From Anaerolineae bacterium (GTDB taxonomy: Bacteria; Chloroflexota; Anaerolineae; Anaerolineales; UBA11579): DNA of 64,000 nt. The position numbers were made by a program, and so were the translations under genes. Positions 34,670-43,360 of this stretch are shown here, in pieces. The stretch spans positions 49,275-113,274 of the forward strand of contig SCUK01000071.1 of assembly GCA_004297445.1 (NCBI GenBank), given 5' to 3'. Under the pieces are notes generated by a model. That model ran no database searches. It had not been told where the DNA came from and worked only from the letters and a program-made list of their open reading frames with translations. Positions within the stretch are counted from its first letter, which is position 1. Every line of letters starts with the position of its first letter.

Positions 34670-36025
34670 ATGAAGTCCGCAATGAACCCCCAGGATGTCC
34701 ATGCCACCATCAAAAAATACATGCTCGGCGACGGCGAAGCCCTGGTGCTGGACCTGGCCAAAAGCCACGGCGCCTACATCCACGATGCGCTGAGCGGCCG
34801 CGATTTCATAGACTTTTTCACCTTCTACGGCAGCCAGCCGGTGGGCTACAACCACCCCAAAATGCAGGATGACGCCTTCAAGGAAGCCCTGCTGGAAGCC
34901 GCCCAGATTAAGCCCTCTTCGTCCGATTTCTATACCACCCACATGGCGCGCTTCGTGGAAACCTTTGGCCGGGTAGCCATGCCGGAAGGGTTTCACCATT
35001 TGTTCCTCATCAGCGGCGGGGCGCTGGCGGTGGAGAACGCGCTGAAGACCGCCTTTGACTGGAAAGTGCGCAAGAACTTCAAACGCATCCAGGACAACCC
35101 GGACGCGGCGCAAAAAATGTACATCGAGGGCTTCGGCACCCAGATCATCCACTTCAAGGAAGCCTTCCACGGGCGTTCCGGCTACACCCTTTCGCTCACC
35201 AATACCGACGACCCGCGCAAGTACATGTACTTCCCTAAGTTCAACTGGCCGCGCATCGAGACACCCAAACTGCGCTTCCCGGTGACCGACGACGTGCTGG
35301 CGCAGGTGACGCGCATTGAGGACATCGCCCTGGCGCAAATTGAAAGCGCAGTACGCCAGTTCCGCGGCGATGTGGCCGCGCTAATCATCGAACCGATTCA
35401 GGGCGAGGGCGGCGACAACCATTTCCGCGACGAGTTCTTCCAGGCACTGCGCGACATGGCGAACAAGCACGAGTTCCTCTTCATCGTGGACGAAGTACAG
35501 AGCGGCATGGGCATCACCGGCAAAATGTGGGCAATGGAACACACGCCCGTCATGCCGGACCTCATCGCCTTCGGCAAGAAGGCGCAGGTGTGCGGCGTTA
35601 TCGCCGGGCCGCGCCTGAAAGAAGTCAAGAACCACGTCTTCGAGGAGTCCAGCCGCATCAACTCCACCTGGGGCGGCAACCTGGTGGATATGGTGCGCTC
35701 CACCCGCTATCTGGAAATCATTGAAGAAGAGAAGTTGCTGCAACATGCCGCCCGCGTGGGCCAGAAGATGATTGACGGCCTGGAGCAGATTGCCGAAGAA
35801 AGCAAGGGCGTGATGACCAACGTGCGCGGCAAGGGGTTCATGATTGCCTACGACCTGCCCAGCCGCGAGGTGCGCAACGATGTATTGCACAAACTCTCCG
35901 ACCATGGACTGAAGGCGCTGAAATCCGGCCCGCACAGCGTGCGCTTCCGCGGGATGCTGGACACGCCGGAGGATGTGGTGGACAAGGCGCTGGAAATCGT
36001 GGCACAGACGGTGCCGGTGGGGTGA
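34670..36025 (+). CDS. lat: L-lysine 6-aminotransferase
   Basis: 451 residues. A class-III PLP aminotransferase that moves the epsilon-amino group of lysine to 2-oxoglutarate, giving 2-aminoadipate semialdehyde. It matches the LAT subgroup throughout: FFTFYGSQPVGYNHPKM, the FLISGGALAVENALK phosphate loop, EPIQGEGGDNHFR, VDEVQSGMG (Asp274) and the PLP lysine in FGKKAQVCG (Lys303). An AGGAG ribosome site lies 8 nt before the ATG. No other lysine-catabolism gene is adjacent. Confidence 0.93.
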   Translation: MKSAMNPQDVHATIKKYMLGDGEALVLDLAKSHGAYIHDALSGRDFIDFFTFYGSQPVGYNHPKMQDDAFKEALLEAAQIKPSSSDFYTTHMARFVETFGRVAMPEGFHHLFLISGGALAVENALKTAFDWKVRKNFKRIQDNPDAAQKMYIEGFGTQIIHFKEAFHGRSGYTLSLTNTDDPRKYMYFPKFNWPRIETPKLRFPVTDDVLAQVTRIEDIALAQIESAVRQFRGDVAALIIEPIQGEGGDNHFRDEFFQALRDMANKHEFLFIVDEVQSGMGITGKMWAMEHTPVMPDLIAFGKKAQVCGVIAGPRLKEVKNHVFEESSRINSTWGGNLVDMVRSTRYLEIIEEEKLLQHAARVGQKMIDGLEQIAEESKGVMTNVRGKGFMIAYDLPSREVRNDVLHKLSDHGLKALKSGPHSVRFRGMLDTPEDVVDKALEIVAQTVPVG

Positions 36026-36062
36026 GATAACCGCCATTTCAAGTCAAGTATGAGTGTTCAAA

Positions 36063-36091
36063 GTAGGGGTCGAGCTTAGCTCGACCCCTAC
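36063..36091. repeat. GTAGGGG palindrome, copy 1
   Basis: 14-bp arms GTAGGGGTCGAGCT and AGCTCGACCCCTAC around one central base, 37 nt after lat. It could also stop or stabilise the lat transcript. Confidence 0.7.
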
Positions 36092-36133
36092 GGATGCTTA
36101 TTGGCGAGTTGTCCCCATTCTGACAACCCTCCG

Positions 36134-36277
36134 GCAAACGCCGAATCTTCCCACACCGAATTCTCTGGTATTCCAATTCCCATTTCCGCGTAGGGGCACG
36201 GCGACGCCGTGCCCCTACCGTGATGGTTCAACGGCCAACAGACCTTCGCGAATTTTCCCGCAAACGCCGAATCTTCC
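36134..36277. repeat. 18-bp direct repeats flanking a GTAGGGG palindrome
   Basis: GCAAACGCCGAATCTTCC occurs at 36134-36151 and 36260-36277. Between them sits GTAGGGG palindrome copy 2 (arms GTAGGGGCACGGCG, 36190-36203, and its complement 36205-36218). The 300-nt gap 36026-36325 holds no ORF. Confidence 0.7.
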
Positions 36278-36325
36278 AATACTGTTCCTATACAGCCACA
36301 AGGGCAGATATGGTACAAAGGACTC

Positions 36326-37888
36326 ATGCTGCCCGATTTTCGCGTCCGCCAGCGCGACTACCTGCTGGAAATCGCCCGCGCCCTGACCCAGGAACTGGAC
36401 CAGGACAAACTGCTGCGGCGCATCCTGCAATTGAGCGCCGAAATGCTGGCCGGCCAGGCCGGTCTCATCGCCCTGCGCGGCGAGGACGGCGGCTGGCGGC
36501 TGGTGGTCTCCCACGGCATCAGCGACCAGTTGCTCAAGTACCTGGACGCCCTGCTGGCGCAACTGCCGGAAACCCAGAACCCGGCGCACTTTGAACTGCC
36601 GGAAGTCAACCGCATCCTCCAGCAAATCGCGCGCCGAGCCAGCCTGGGCCTGCTCACCGGCGTGGGCCTGCCGCTCATCGCCCGCAATCAGGTCATCGGC
36701 GTCATCTTCGTCTTTCGCAGCACCCAGGGCGGCTTCTCCGACAACGACTACATCCTGCTGCAAAGTTTTGCCGACCAGGCCGCCGTGGCGGTTGCCAACG
36801 CCCGCCTGTACACCCAGTTGCGCCACGAGAAGCAGCGCATGAGCGCGCTGCTGGATACCGCCGCCGACGGCATCCTCATCATGAAGCCCGACCATCAGAT
36901 CGAGCACGTCAACCCGGCGTTCGCCCGCCTGTGGGGCCGCCCCAGTGAGGCGCTCATCGGCCTGAACCATGACGACGTGGTGCGCTGGACGAAACTGGCG
37001 CACGGCATCACCCTGGAAAAAGCCGAGGCCGGCGGCTGGCCGCTCTCGGCGCAGGCCACCCTGTATGTGGAAGGCGACCTGCTCAAGATGGACGGGGCGA
37101 CCATGCCCATCGGCATGACCTACGCCGCGCTGCTCTCCGAGGAAGGCGCGCTGGTGAACATCATCGCCTCGGCGCGCGACATCACCCACTTCCGCCAGGC
37201 CGAAGACCTGAAGCGCACCTTCGTATCCGTCATCAGCCACGAGCTCAAGACGCCGGTGGCGCTCATCAAGGGCTACGTCAGCACCCTGCGCCGCGAGGAT
37301 GCCCGCTGGGACCGCAAAATCGTGGACGACAGCCTGGCGGTCATCGAAGACGAGACCGACCGGCTGGCCGAACTCATCGAAAACCTGCTGGACGCCACGC
37401 GGTTAGAAGCCGGGGTGCTTTCGCTCAACGCCACTGACCTCGCCCTGCCCGCGCTGGCCAAGCGACTGGCCGAGCGCTTCCAGACCCAGACCGGCAAGCA
37501 TCCGATTCGAACCGACTTTCCGGACGACTTCCCCATCGTGCTGGCGGATGAAGACCGCATCTCACAGGTTCTGTACAACCTCATCGGCAACGGGGTGAAG
37601 TACTCCCCGGAGGGCGGGGAAATCTGCATCAGCGGCGAAGTACGGCCGGAGCAGGTGGTGGTGTGCGTGCGCGACCACGGCAAGGGCATCGCCACCGGCG
37701 ACCTGCCCCATGTATTCGACCGTTTCTACCGCGCCGACGACGCCCAGCGCAAGACCAGCGGGGCGGGCCTGGGGCTGTACCTGGCGCGCGCTGTCATCGA
37801 GGCGCACCGCGGCAACATCTGGGTGGACCCGACGGTGAAGGATGGGGCGCGCATTTGTTTCTCCCTACCGCGGCCGGATGAGGCGTGA
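36326..37888 (+). CDS. GAF-PAS sensor histidine kinase
   Basis: 520 residues, cytoplasmic (no membrane helix). Domains in order: GAF (about 10-160), PAS (about 168-290), HisKA with phospho-acceptor His305 in FVSVISHELKTP, and HATPase_c with N-box NLIGNGVKYSP, G1 VRDHGKGIA, F-box VFDRFYR and G2 GAGLGLYLAR. All catalytic boxes are intact. No response regulator is adjacent, so it is an orphan kinase. The ligand of the GAF or PAS domain is unknown. Confidence 0.94.
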   Translation: MLPDFRVRQRDYLLEIARALTQELDQDKLLRRILQLSAEMLAGQAGLIALRGEDGGWRLVVSHGISDQLLKYLDALLAQLPETQNPAHFELPEVNRILQQIARRASLGLLTGVGLPLIARNQVIGVIFVFRSTQGGFSDNDYILLQSFADQAAVAVANARLYTQLRHEKQRMSALLDTAADGILIMKPDHQIEHVNPAFARLWGRPSEALIGLNHDDVVRWTKLAHGITLEKAEAGGWPLSAQATLYVEGDLLKMDGATMPIGMTYAALLSEEGALVNIIASARDITHFRQAEDLKRTFVSVISHELKTPVALIKGYVSTLRREDARWDRKIVDDSLAVIEDETDRLAELIENLLDATRLEAGVLSLNATDLALPALAKRLAERFQTQTGKHPIRTDFPDDFPIVLADEDRISQVLYNLIGNGVKYSPEGGEICISGEVRPEQVVVCVRDHGKGIATGDLPHVFDRFYRADDAQRKTSGAGLGLYLARAVIEAHRGNIWVDPTVKDGARICFSLPRPDEA

Positions 37889-37975
37889 AAAACGTGCGGA
37901 AATGCTGTAGTGCGGAAGTGTTGATTTTGGATTGCGGATTGTTGATTTGCCGCGCATATCCTCTATAATGGAACA

Positions 37976-38050
37976 ATGAGCGCGGGAAGTTTTACAGGGA
38001 ATTTACACGTCTTTGAAAAAGGGCCGAAAGCCCGCATCTCGTATCTTTGA
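37976..38050 (+). CDS. Short ORF with leaderless-type promoter, possibly a truncated gene
   Basis: 24 codons opening MSAGSFTGNLHVFEKG. TATAAT (37964-37969) ends 6 nt before the ATG, the spacing seen at several genes here. The ORF runs into the IS110 left-end region and stops there, so it may be the 5' remnant of a gene cut by the insertion. Chance ORF cannot be excluded. Confidence 0.3.
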   Translation: MSAGSFTGNLHVFEKGPKARISYL

Positions 38051-38079
38051 AATCAGCCGGAGTTGTTGTAGTCTGAAGA

Positions 38080-38213
38080 GATACCCCCACCCAGTCAGGC
38101 AGGGGCTGGGAGAGCACGTCCCGCTTCTTCGGGCACAGACCCTGAGACTTAGATGCTGCCCCCAGCCCCATGTCCTGTTCAAGAGGTCGAACGGTATCCT
38201 GGGCATTGAGCCC
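38080..38213 (+). ncRNA. Candidate IS110 bridge RNA
   Basis: The region before the transposase folds strongly. A closing stem GATACC (38080-38085) pairs with GGTATC (38193-38198). Inside are a long hairpin GGGGCTGGG (38102-38110) with CCCAGCCCC (38161-38169), continued by AGCA / TGCT and a terminal CCCG-CTTCTT-CGGG, and a second hairpin GTTC-8 nt-GAAC (38177-38192). A third hairpin, GGGC-ATTGA-GCCC (38201-38213), follows. IS110-group elements encode their target-specifying bridge RNA in exactly this 5' non-coding end. The exact RNA ends, the guide loops and the element's left border were not determined. Confidence 0.6.
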
Positions 38214-38281
38214 GCATATACGAGGTTGACCCAACGAACAGGCTGCCTGATGTCTCGATTGTACAGCAAACGAGGTGCAGA

Positions 38282-39277
38282 ATGAACTTATGGAACTTGG
38301 GAGTGGATGTCTCCAAAGCCCGGCTGGATGTCGCCCTGCTGGGCGAGACAGGTCAGACGGAAACAGCAGAGTTCAGCAACGACCGGGCCGGGCATGGGAA
38401 ACTGCTGCGCTGGCTGAAGAAGAAAACCAAAGACCAGCCGGTGCATGCCTGTCTGGAAGCGACGGGGGTGTATGCCTTCGAAGCGGCCGAGGCGTTGCAT
38501 GCGGCGGGTCATGCGGTGAGCGTGTTGAACCCGGCCCGGCCGGCGGCGTATGCCAAAAGCCAGCTCCGGCGCAACAAGACCGACAAGCTGGACGCCCACC
38601 TGCTGGCGGAGTTCTGCCGGACGCAGGAACCGCCGTTGTGGACGCCGCCGGGACCGGAATTTGCCCTTTTGCAGGCGTTGATCCGCCGTCTGGAAGACCT
38701 GGACGGCATGCGCCAGGCAGAGACCAACCGCCTGGAGGCGTTCCAGCGCACGCCGGAGCTGGTGAAGGACGTGCGCGAGCACATCGGTTTTCTGGAGCAG
38801 CAGATGGAGGACATCCGCCGGGAGATCGACGACCACATCGACCGCCATCCGGGGTTGAAGCATCAACGCGAGTTGCTGGCGAGCATCCCGGGAGTGGGCA
38901 AGCTGACCGCGGCCAAGCTGCTGAGCGAAGTGCCCAATCTGGCGACCTTCGAGAATGCCAAACAACTGGCGGCGTATGCCGGCTTGAATCCAGGGCAGCG
39001 GCAGTCCGGCAACAGCCGCAAGCGCAGTTCGATCTCGAAGGTGGGCAATGGCAACCTGCGGCGGTCGTTGTACATGCCGGCAATTGTGGCCAAGCGTTAC
39101 AATCCAGTGGTGCGGGCCTTCTGCCAGCGACTGGAAGAGAAGAATAAACTGCCGATGGAGCAGGTGGTGGTCGCCATGCGCAAGTTACTGCACATCGCCT
39201 ATGGAGTCATCAAGAATGACACACCCTTTGACCCCCACTGGGAACAAAACCATGAAAAACAGGCGGTTGCCTCTTGA
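38282..39277 (+). CDS. IS110-family transposase (bridge-RNA-guided recombinase)
   Basis: 331 residues. The N-terminal RuvC-like DEDD domain has Asp9 (LGVDVSK), Glu59 (CLEATG), Asp101 and Asp104 (NKTDKLDAHLL). A coiled-coil-like linker follows (about 130-190). The C-terminal Tnp_IS116/110/902 domain starts SIPGVGKLTAAKLL and contains the catalytic Ser242 in GQRQSGNS. It looks intact. With the transposase at the right and a structured non-coding 5' end, the element follows the IS110 group layout. The right end lies near 39285, where it abuts the RHS-like fragment. Confidence 0.95.
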   Translation: MNLWNLGVDVSKARLDVALLGETGQTETAEFSNDRAGHGKLLRWLKKKTKDQPVHACLEATGVYAFEAAEALHAAGHAVSVLNPARPAAYAKSQLRRNKTDKLDAHLLAEFCRTQEPPLWTPPGPEFALLQALIRRLEDLDGMRQAETNRLEAFQRTPELVKDVREHIGFLEQQMEDIRREIDDHIDRHPGLKHQRELLASIPGVGKLTAAKLLSEVPNLATFENAKQLAAYAGLNPGQRQSGNSRKRSSISKVGNGNLRRSLYMPAIVAKRYNPVVRAFCQRLEEKNKLPMEQVVVAMRKLLHIAYGVIKNDTPFDPHWEQNHEKQAVAS

Positions 39278-40223
39278 CTTCCAAGACGGTATCTACGTCC
39301 CCGGCACAGGCCGATTCGCGCAGCCGGACAACATAATTCCAAACCCAGCAAACCCGCAGGCATTAAATCGATACACCTACGTTCTGAATAGTCCCATAGT
39401 ATTTGCGGATCCAACTGGCCATAGTGCTTGCTATGGCGCGGATGGTTATGGCCAATCTTGTAATTCAGGTCCTATGCAAGATGGCGTATGGACTGCTGAA
39501 GAAGCGGGAAGTGGTGATTCTATCTATCGTGACAGCCATAGTGATCCGCAACTCGTCAAGTTTGAGAAGGATAAGAATCACCCCCAAGATTGGACAATAG
39601 GAGAAATGTATGCGGTCGCTGAAGGAGCCAGGCTGACCGCAGAGGCGCTGGCAGCCTTGTATAATTCTATGGTGCTGTCAGGCCCGCATGTTGCGGAAGG
39701 AATTGCCCTTTCTCCCTCTGACGCCTATTTGATTACGTACGGTAGTACCGTAACTGCGATCAGATCAAGTCTTATCAAGGGCTATGCAGCTGAAATAACA
39801 AAAGGGGTCAATCGTATCACTTACTACAATGTCCAGTACACCGATGACCAAGGTAATCCCACAAGCGTCGATTACGATTACACAGCTGGACATGTTAATC
39901 ATACGATTCATGAGTTGGGACACTTGTTTGATAATCGATCCCTTAATTTATTTAGGGGAGAAATGGTTGGCGATTTATCGATAGGTCCTAACGAGGACTT
40001 TTGGAAGGGTTTTGCCTGCGAAAAAAATTGCCCCGGTCGGCGTTATAGCAGGAGCAAGTTCGGCGGTGAGATTTTTGCCGATATGTTTATGATCTGGGTG
40101 ACCGGTAACAACTTTGGAAGTTACGAATCTGGGGACCCGCTGGTAAATTACTCGGCGATTAGGCAGCAGCATATGCAGACAAATATGCCAAGGTATCTCT
40201 TTCGTGCAATGATGGGGCCATAA
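39252..40223 (+). pseudogene. Truncated RHS/YD-repeat C-terminus with HExxH metallopeptidase-like tip
   Basis: An open frame of 323 codons starts artificially inside the IS110 end. From about residue 10 it reads as the conserved end of an RHS core: YVPGTGRFAQPDNIIPNP, NPQALNRYTYVLNSP, FADPTGH. The hypervariable tip (about residue 58 onward) contains HTIHELGHLFDN (HELGH 220-224) and an acidic GGEIFADMF near 280, suiting a zinc metallopeptidase-like effector. All upstream YD repeats and the secretion part are missing. Probable history: IS110 inserted in or recombined with an rhs gene. Expression is doubtful. Confidence 0.7.
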
Positions 40224-40239
40224 GCTATGGGGACAGAAG

Positions 40240-41241
40240 ATGTTTAGCAAAAAGTTGATGGGTTTCATATCGACAGTCGGGTTAATAGCGCTAATGTTAA
40301 TAGCATTTCCTCGACTATCTTCTCAATTGGGGCCATCATTGTCGAAAACTACCACCCCGGCCAAAGACTTGTTTAGCGGTAATGAGTCGGCTACTGTCAG
40401 TATCGTTACTCCTCGGTCATCTGCCACAAAGACTGTAACGCCCCAACCAACCCCAACTTATGGGCTGTTCGGGGGAGTGCAAATCATAGATCTAATCGGG
40501 GACAAGACTCCAGAACAGGTCGTCGAGGAACTGCTTCTTACAAATGGCGGTTGTGAATTACCGTGTTGGTGGGGAATTGTGCCCGGAAAGACCACTCTAG
40601 CCACTGCCCAGGATCTTCTTCAGCCAGTTGCCTTCGATTTCTCAAAGATTGGCCCTTTCCAATATTATGTGAGTTTTCCATACATTCAGAAGATAAGATT
40701 CCCCGAAGAGTGGGAGCAGAGCTATCGATTTCACATATTTAGGGCAAGGGTGGGCGCTAATGTCGTTGAACAGATTTATGTCCCCTACTATGGGGATGAG
40801 AAGCTTGCTGAACTGATTCGAGAATACGGAAAGCCAAGAGGGGTCTATTACTGGTCTAATGGTATTGATATTGGTGGGTCATCCAGCATATTGATAGTTG
40901 ACTATTCTCACAGGGGTATCCTCTTTGTCATCGATGAGTTGTCTAAGTTAGCTAATGCCAACCAAGGGTCGTATGTAGTTCAAACTTGTCCGGACAAGAA
41001 TACGGAAAGAAACGTGGCATTGTGGCTAATTGCGCCAAGCATATCTCCCGATCATAGTAACATCGCGGATCTTTATATGGACATAACCGGGTGGCTAATA
41101 GAACTAAAGTCCATCGAAACGGTTACCAACGTGAGTGCGGATGCAATATATCAATTTGCGCTTTCGGAAACCGAGTTCTGCTTTGAATCCGCTTTGGAGA
41201 ATTGGGGGGACTTTCGGTTTGGGCCAACTGCAACCCCATAA
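40240..41241 (+). CDS. Secreted or membrane-anchored protein of unknown function
   Basis: 333 residues. The hydrophobic segment at 8-26 acts as a signal peptide or anchor. A Thr/Ser/Pro-rich linker (about 36-75) leads to a soluble domain with GGCELPCWWGIVPGKT, a Cys-pair motif recurrent in Chloroflexota extracellular proteins. Two more Cys occur near the end. It starts 16 nt after the RHS tip; cassettes downstream of RHS toxins are often immunity proteins, but a secreted product fits that role poorly. AT-rich like the RHS tip. Confidence 0.6.
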   Translation: MFSKKLMGFISTVGLIALMLIAFPRLSSQLGPSLSKTTTPAKDLFSGNESATVSIVTPRSSATKTVTPQPTPTYGLFGGVQIIDLIGDKTPEQVVEELLLTNGGCELPCWWGIVPGKTTLATAQDLLQPVAFDFSKIGPFQYYVSFPYIQKIRFPEEWEQSYRFHIFRARVGANVVEQIYVPYYGDEKLAELIREYGKPRGVYYWSNGIDIGGSSSILIVDYSHRGILFVIDELSKLANANQGSYVVQTCPDKNTERNVALWLIAPSISPDHSNIADLYMDITGWLIELKSIETVTNVSADAIYQFALSETEFCFESALENWGDFRFGPTATP

Positions 41242-41317
41242 TCAAAACACAGGGTCAATTCGTCACGCCCGCATCTGTGTCCTAAACCCCCGAAAAATGA
41301 TTTACAAGGATTTTACA

Positions 41318-41385
41318 AACCGGGTTTCACTACCCGGTTGGAGTTTGCCATAGGCAAACTTCGTAAGGTGCGGCGCAGCCGCACC
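41318..41385. other. Three consecutive perfect hairpins
   Basis: AACCGGG / CCCGGTT (41318-41339), AGTTTGCC-ATA-GGCAAACT (41342-41360), GGTGCGGC-GCA-GCCGCACC (41367-41385). The stems are 7, 8 and 8 bp and only 2-6 nt apart. They lie between the secreted-protein gene and the TACAAT box (41401-41406) of the next gene. No U-run follows. Possibly a structured RNA, protein-binding array or repeat cluster. Confidence 0.6.
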
Positions 41386-41457
41386 GACAGTCGCTTAAGT
41401 TACAATAGCGCCTTGTGAAATCCAGCGGAGCCATCCGCTTTGAGAGTTGAGAACGCC

Positions 41458-42825
41458 ATGCCGAGAGTCCGCACCACCCTGCCCTGCCCGCAGTGCCGCA
41501 CACCCATCGCCGCCGAGGTCGAACAGGTCTTTGACGTCGCCCAGGACCCCAGCGCCAAGCAGCGTTTCCTGTCCGGGCAGGTCAACATCATCACCTGCCC
41601 GACCTGCAAATACCACGGCTCGCTGGCCGCGCCGTTGGTGTACCACGACCCGTCCAAAGACCTGCTGATGACCTTCGTGCCGCCGCAGTTGAATCTGCCG
41701 CGCAACGAGCAGGAACGCGTCATCGGGGCGCTGATTAAGCAGGTGGTGGATGCCCTGCCGCAGGAACAACGGCGCGGCTACATCTTTAACCCCCAGCAGG
41801 CGCTCACCCTGCAGGGGCTCATCGAGCGCATTTTGCAGGAGGACGGCATCACCAAAGAAATGCTGGACGCGCAGAAACTGCGTTTGAGCCTGCTGCAGCG
41901 CCTGGCGGCCATCACCGACCAGGAAGCGCTGGAAGTGGTGCTGAAGGAAGAAGATAAACACGTGGATAACGACTTCTTCCGCCTGCTCACCCAACTGATT
42001 GAAAGCAGCCTGGCACAGGGCGACCAGCAAAGCGCGCAGGCGCTTTCCAACCTGCAAAACGTATTGCTGGAAAAGACCAGCTTTGGCGCGCAGATGAAAG
42101 TGCGCGCCGAGGAAGTGCAGGAAGCGATTAAGACCCTGCGCGACGCCGGCCAGGACCTCACCCGCGAAAAACTGCTGGAACTGGTGCTGGCGGCGAAGTC
42201 CGACGACCAACGCGAAGCCTATGCCGGGCTGGCACGCGGCGGCATGGATTACGAGTTTTTCCAGTTATTGACCGGGAAGATTGATGCCGCCAGCGGCGAC
42301 GAGAAAACGCGGCTGGAAGGCATCCGCGCCCAACTGCTGGAAGCCACCCGCCTGGTGGACGAGCAGATGAACGCCCGGCGCGCCGCCGCCCAGCGCAACC
42401 TGGAGACGCTGCTGCTCCAGCCGGACATCAAGAACACCACGCTGGCGAACCTGCAGGCAATTGACGATTTCTTCATCGAAGCGCTGGACGCGGCCTACGC
42501 TGCGGCCCAGCAGGCCAAGGACACCGACCGGGTGGGCAAACTGGACCTCATCATCGCTGCGCTCAACGAGGCCAGCCAGGCCAACGCCGGGCCGGACCAG
42601 CAGTTCCTGCAGGACCTGCTCACCGCGCCGGATGAAGCCGCCCGCAAGAAACTGATGGAAGCCAATGCCGACAAAATTAACGACGGCTTTCTGGAAGCCC
42701 TCACCGGCCTGCTGATGCAACTGGAACAGGGCGAGCAGAACCCGGGTCTGGTCGAATCGGTGCGCAAGGTGAACCGCGAGGTGGTGCGCTTCAGCATGCA
42801 GGCGAAGATGAAAGCCGGGGGATAG
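41458..42825 (+). CDS. CpXC-domain protein
   Basis: 455 residues from the ATG at 41458. The N-terminal CpXC domain has two zinc-type pairs, LPCPQC and ITCPTCKY. The remaining 370 residues are almost entirely helical and Gln/Glu/Leu-rich, without membrane segments. CpXC proteins are widespread in Chloroflexota with no established function. A TACAAT box lies 52 nt upstream. Single gene. Confidence 0.82.
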   Translation: MPRVRTTLPCPQCRTPIAAEVEQVFDVAQDPSAKQRFLSGQVNIITCPTCKYHGSLAAPLVYHDPSKDLLMTFVPPQLNLPRNEQERVIGALIKQVVDALPQEQRRGYIFNPQQALTLQGLIERILQEDGITKEMLDAQKLRLSLLQRLAAITDQEALEVVLKEEDKHVDNDFFRLLTQLIESSLAQGDQQSAQALSNLQNVLLEKTSFGAQMKVRAEEVQEAIKTLRDAGQDLTREKLLELVLAAKSDDQREAYAGLARGGMDYEFFQLLTGKIDAASGDEKTRLEGIRAQLLEATRLVDEQMNARRAAAQRNLETLLLQPDIKNTTLANLQAIDDFFIEALDAAYAAAQQAKDTDRVGKLDLIIAALNEASQANAGPDQQFLQDLLTAPDEAARKKLMEANADKINDGFLEALTGLLMQLEQGEQNPGLVESVRKVNREVVRFSMQAKMKAGG

Positions 42826-42837
42826 GCTGATTTGTTT

Positions 42838-42955
42838 CGTTCTGAGGGAGGCGGCGCAGCCGCTGACCGAAGCATGCCCTGAGCGAAGCCGAAGGGAATC
42901 TAGAGCGCTGGTCGTGCGGCAGATTCTTCGCTGCGCTCAGAATGACAGCAAAGAA
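42838..42955. repeat. Dispersed palindromic repeat, copy C
   Basis: Contains GAGGCGGCGCAGCCGCTGAC, GCCCTGAGCGAAGCCGAAGG and the end GATTCTTCGCTGCGCTCAGA followed by ATGACA. It is inverted relative to copy D at 63776-63868, with which it shares the GATTCTTCG and CTCAGAATGACA blocks. Confidence 0.65.
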
Positions 42956-42971
42956 TAGGGGCTGATTCCGG

Positions 42972-43280
42972 TCACTCCGCAAACGCCTGGATATCATCAA
43001 TCCGGCCCAGGCGGTGGGCGCGGGCCACCAGCGCATCGCGCCCCAAACGCCGGAAGTACAGCGCAGCGAAATTACGCTGAATCAATATTTCCCCATTAAA
43101 TAGATAGTGCTCAAGGCGCTGGCGGCCCTCGAGAGTCGTGACCAGCGATAGCGCGTAGTCCACCAGTTTGTTGGTCGCCAGGTCATGCTCGCCGGCCAGT
43201 TCCGCCATCAGCCTGTCCACATCCGCGGCGGACCCGCGCCGGCCAAGCGCCTTAAATTCCTCAAATCGCAGCAAGCTCAT
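42972..43280 (-). CDS. Uncharacterised small helical protein
   Basis: 102 residues, predicted all-helical and soluble (MSLLRFEEFKALGRRG ... RIDDIQAFAE). The spacing of Leu/Ala and Arg resembles HEAT- or TPR-like helices. No known family was recognised. It lies downstream of the FHA-regulator gene on the same strand, beyond that gene's terminator, so it is probably transcribed separately. Confidence 0.6.
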   Translation of the reverse strand: MSLLRFEEFKALGRRGSAADVDRLMAELAGEHDLATNKLVDYALSLVTTLEGRQRLEHYLFNGEILIQRNFAALYFRRLGRDALVARAHRLGRIDDIQAFAE

Positions 43281-43310
43281 CGTTTCAATCTTTCTTGTCC
43301 CTTAACAAAA

Positions 43311-43336
43311 ATTCCCCTGATACCTTCCAGGGGAAT
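43311..43336 (-). terminator. Terminator after the FHA regulator gene
   Basis: 9-bp stem ATTCCCCTG / CAGGGGAAT with an 8-nt loop, followed on the minus strand by TTTTGTTAAGG. It lies 24 nt past the stop at 43361. Confidence 0.75.
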
Positions 43337-43360
43337 AGAAAGTACCAGCGTGATACCAGA

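Noticed and set aside
37980..38015. The TTTACAGGGAATTTACA block resembling 41300-41318 as IS110 target duplications
   Set aside because: Only partial similarity, and the second copy lies 2 kb beyond the transposase end. IS110 elements do not make long duplications.
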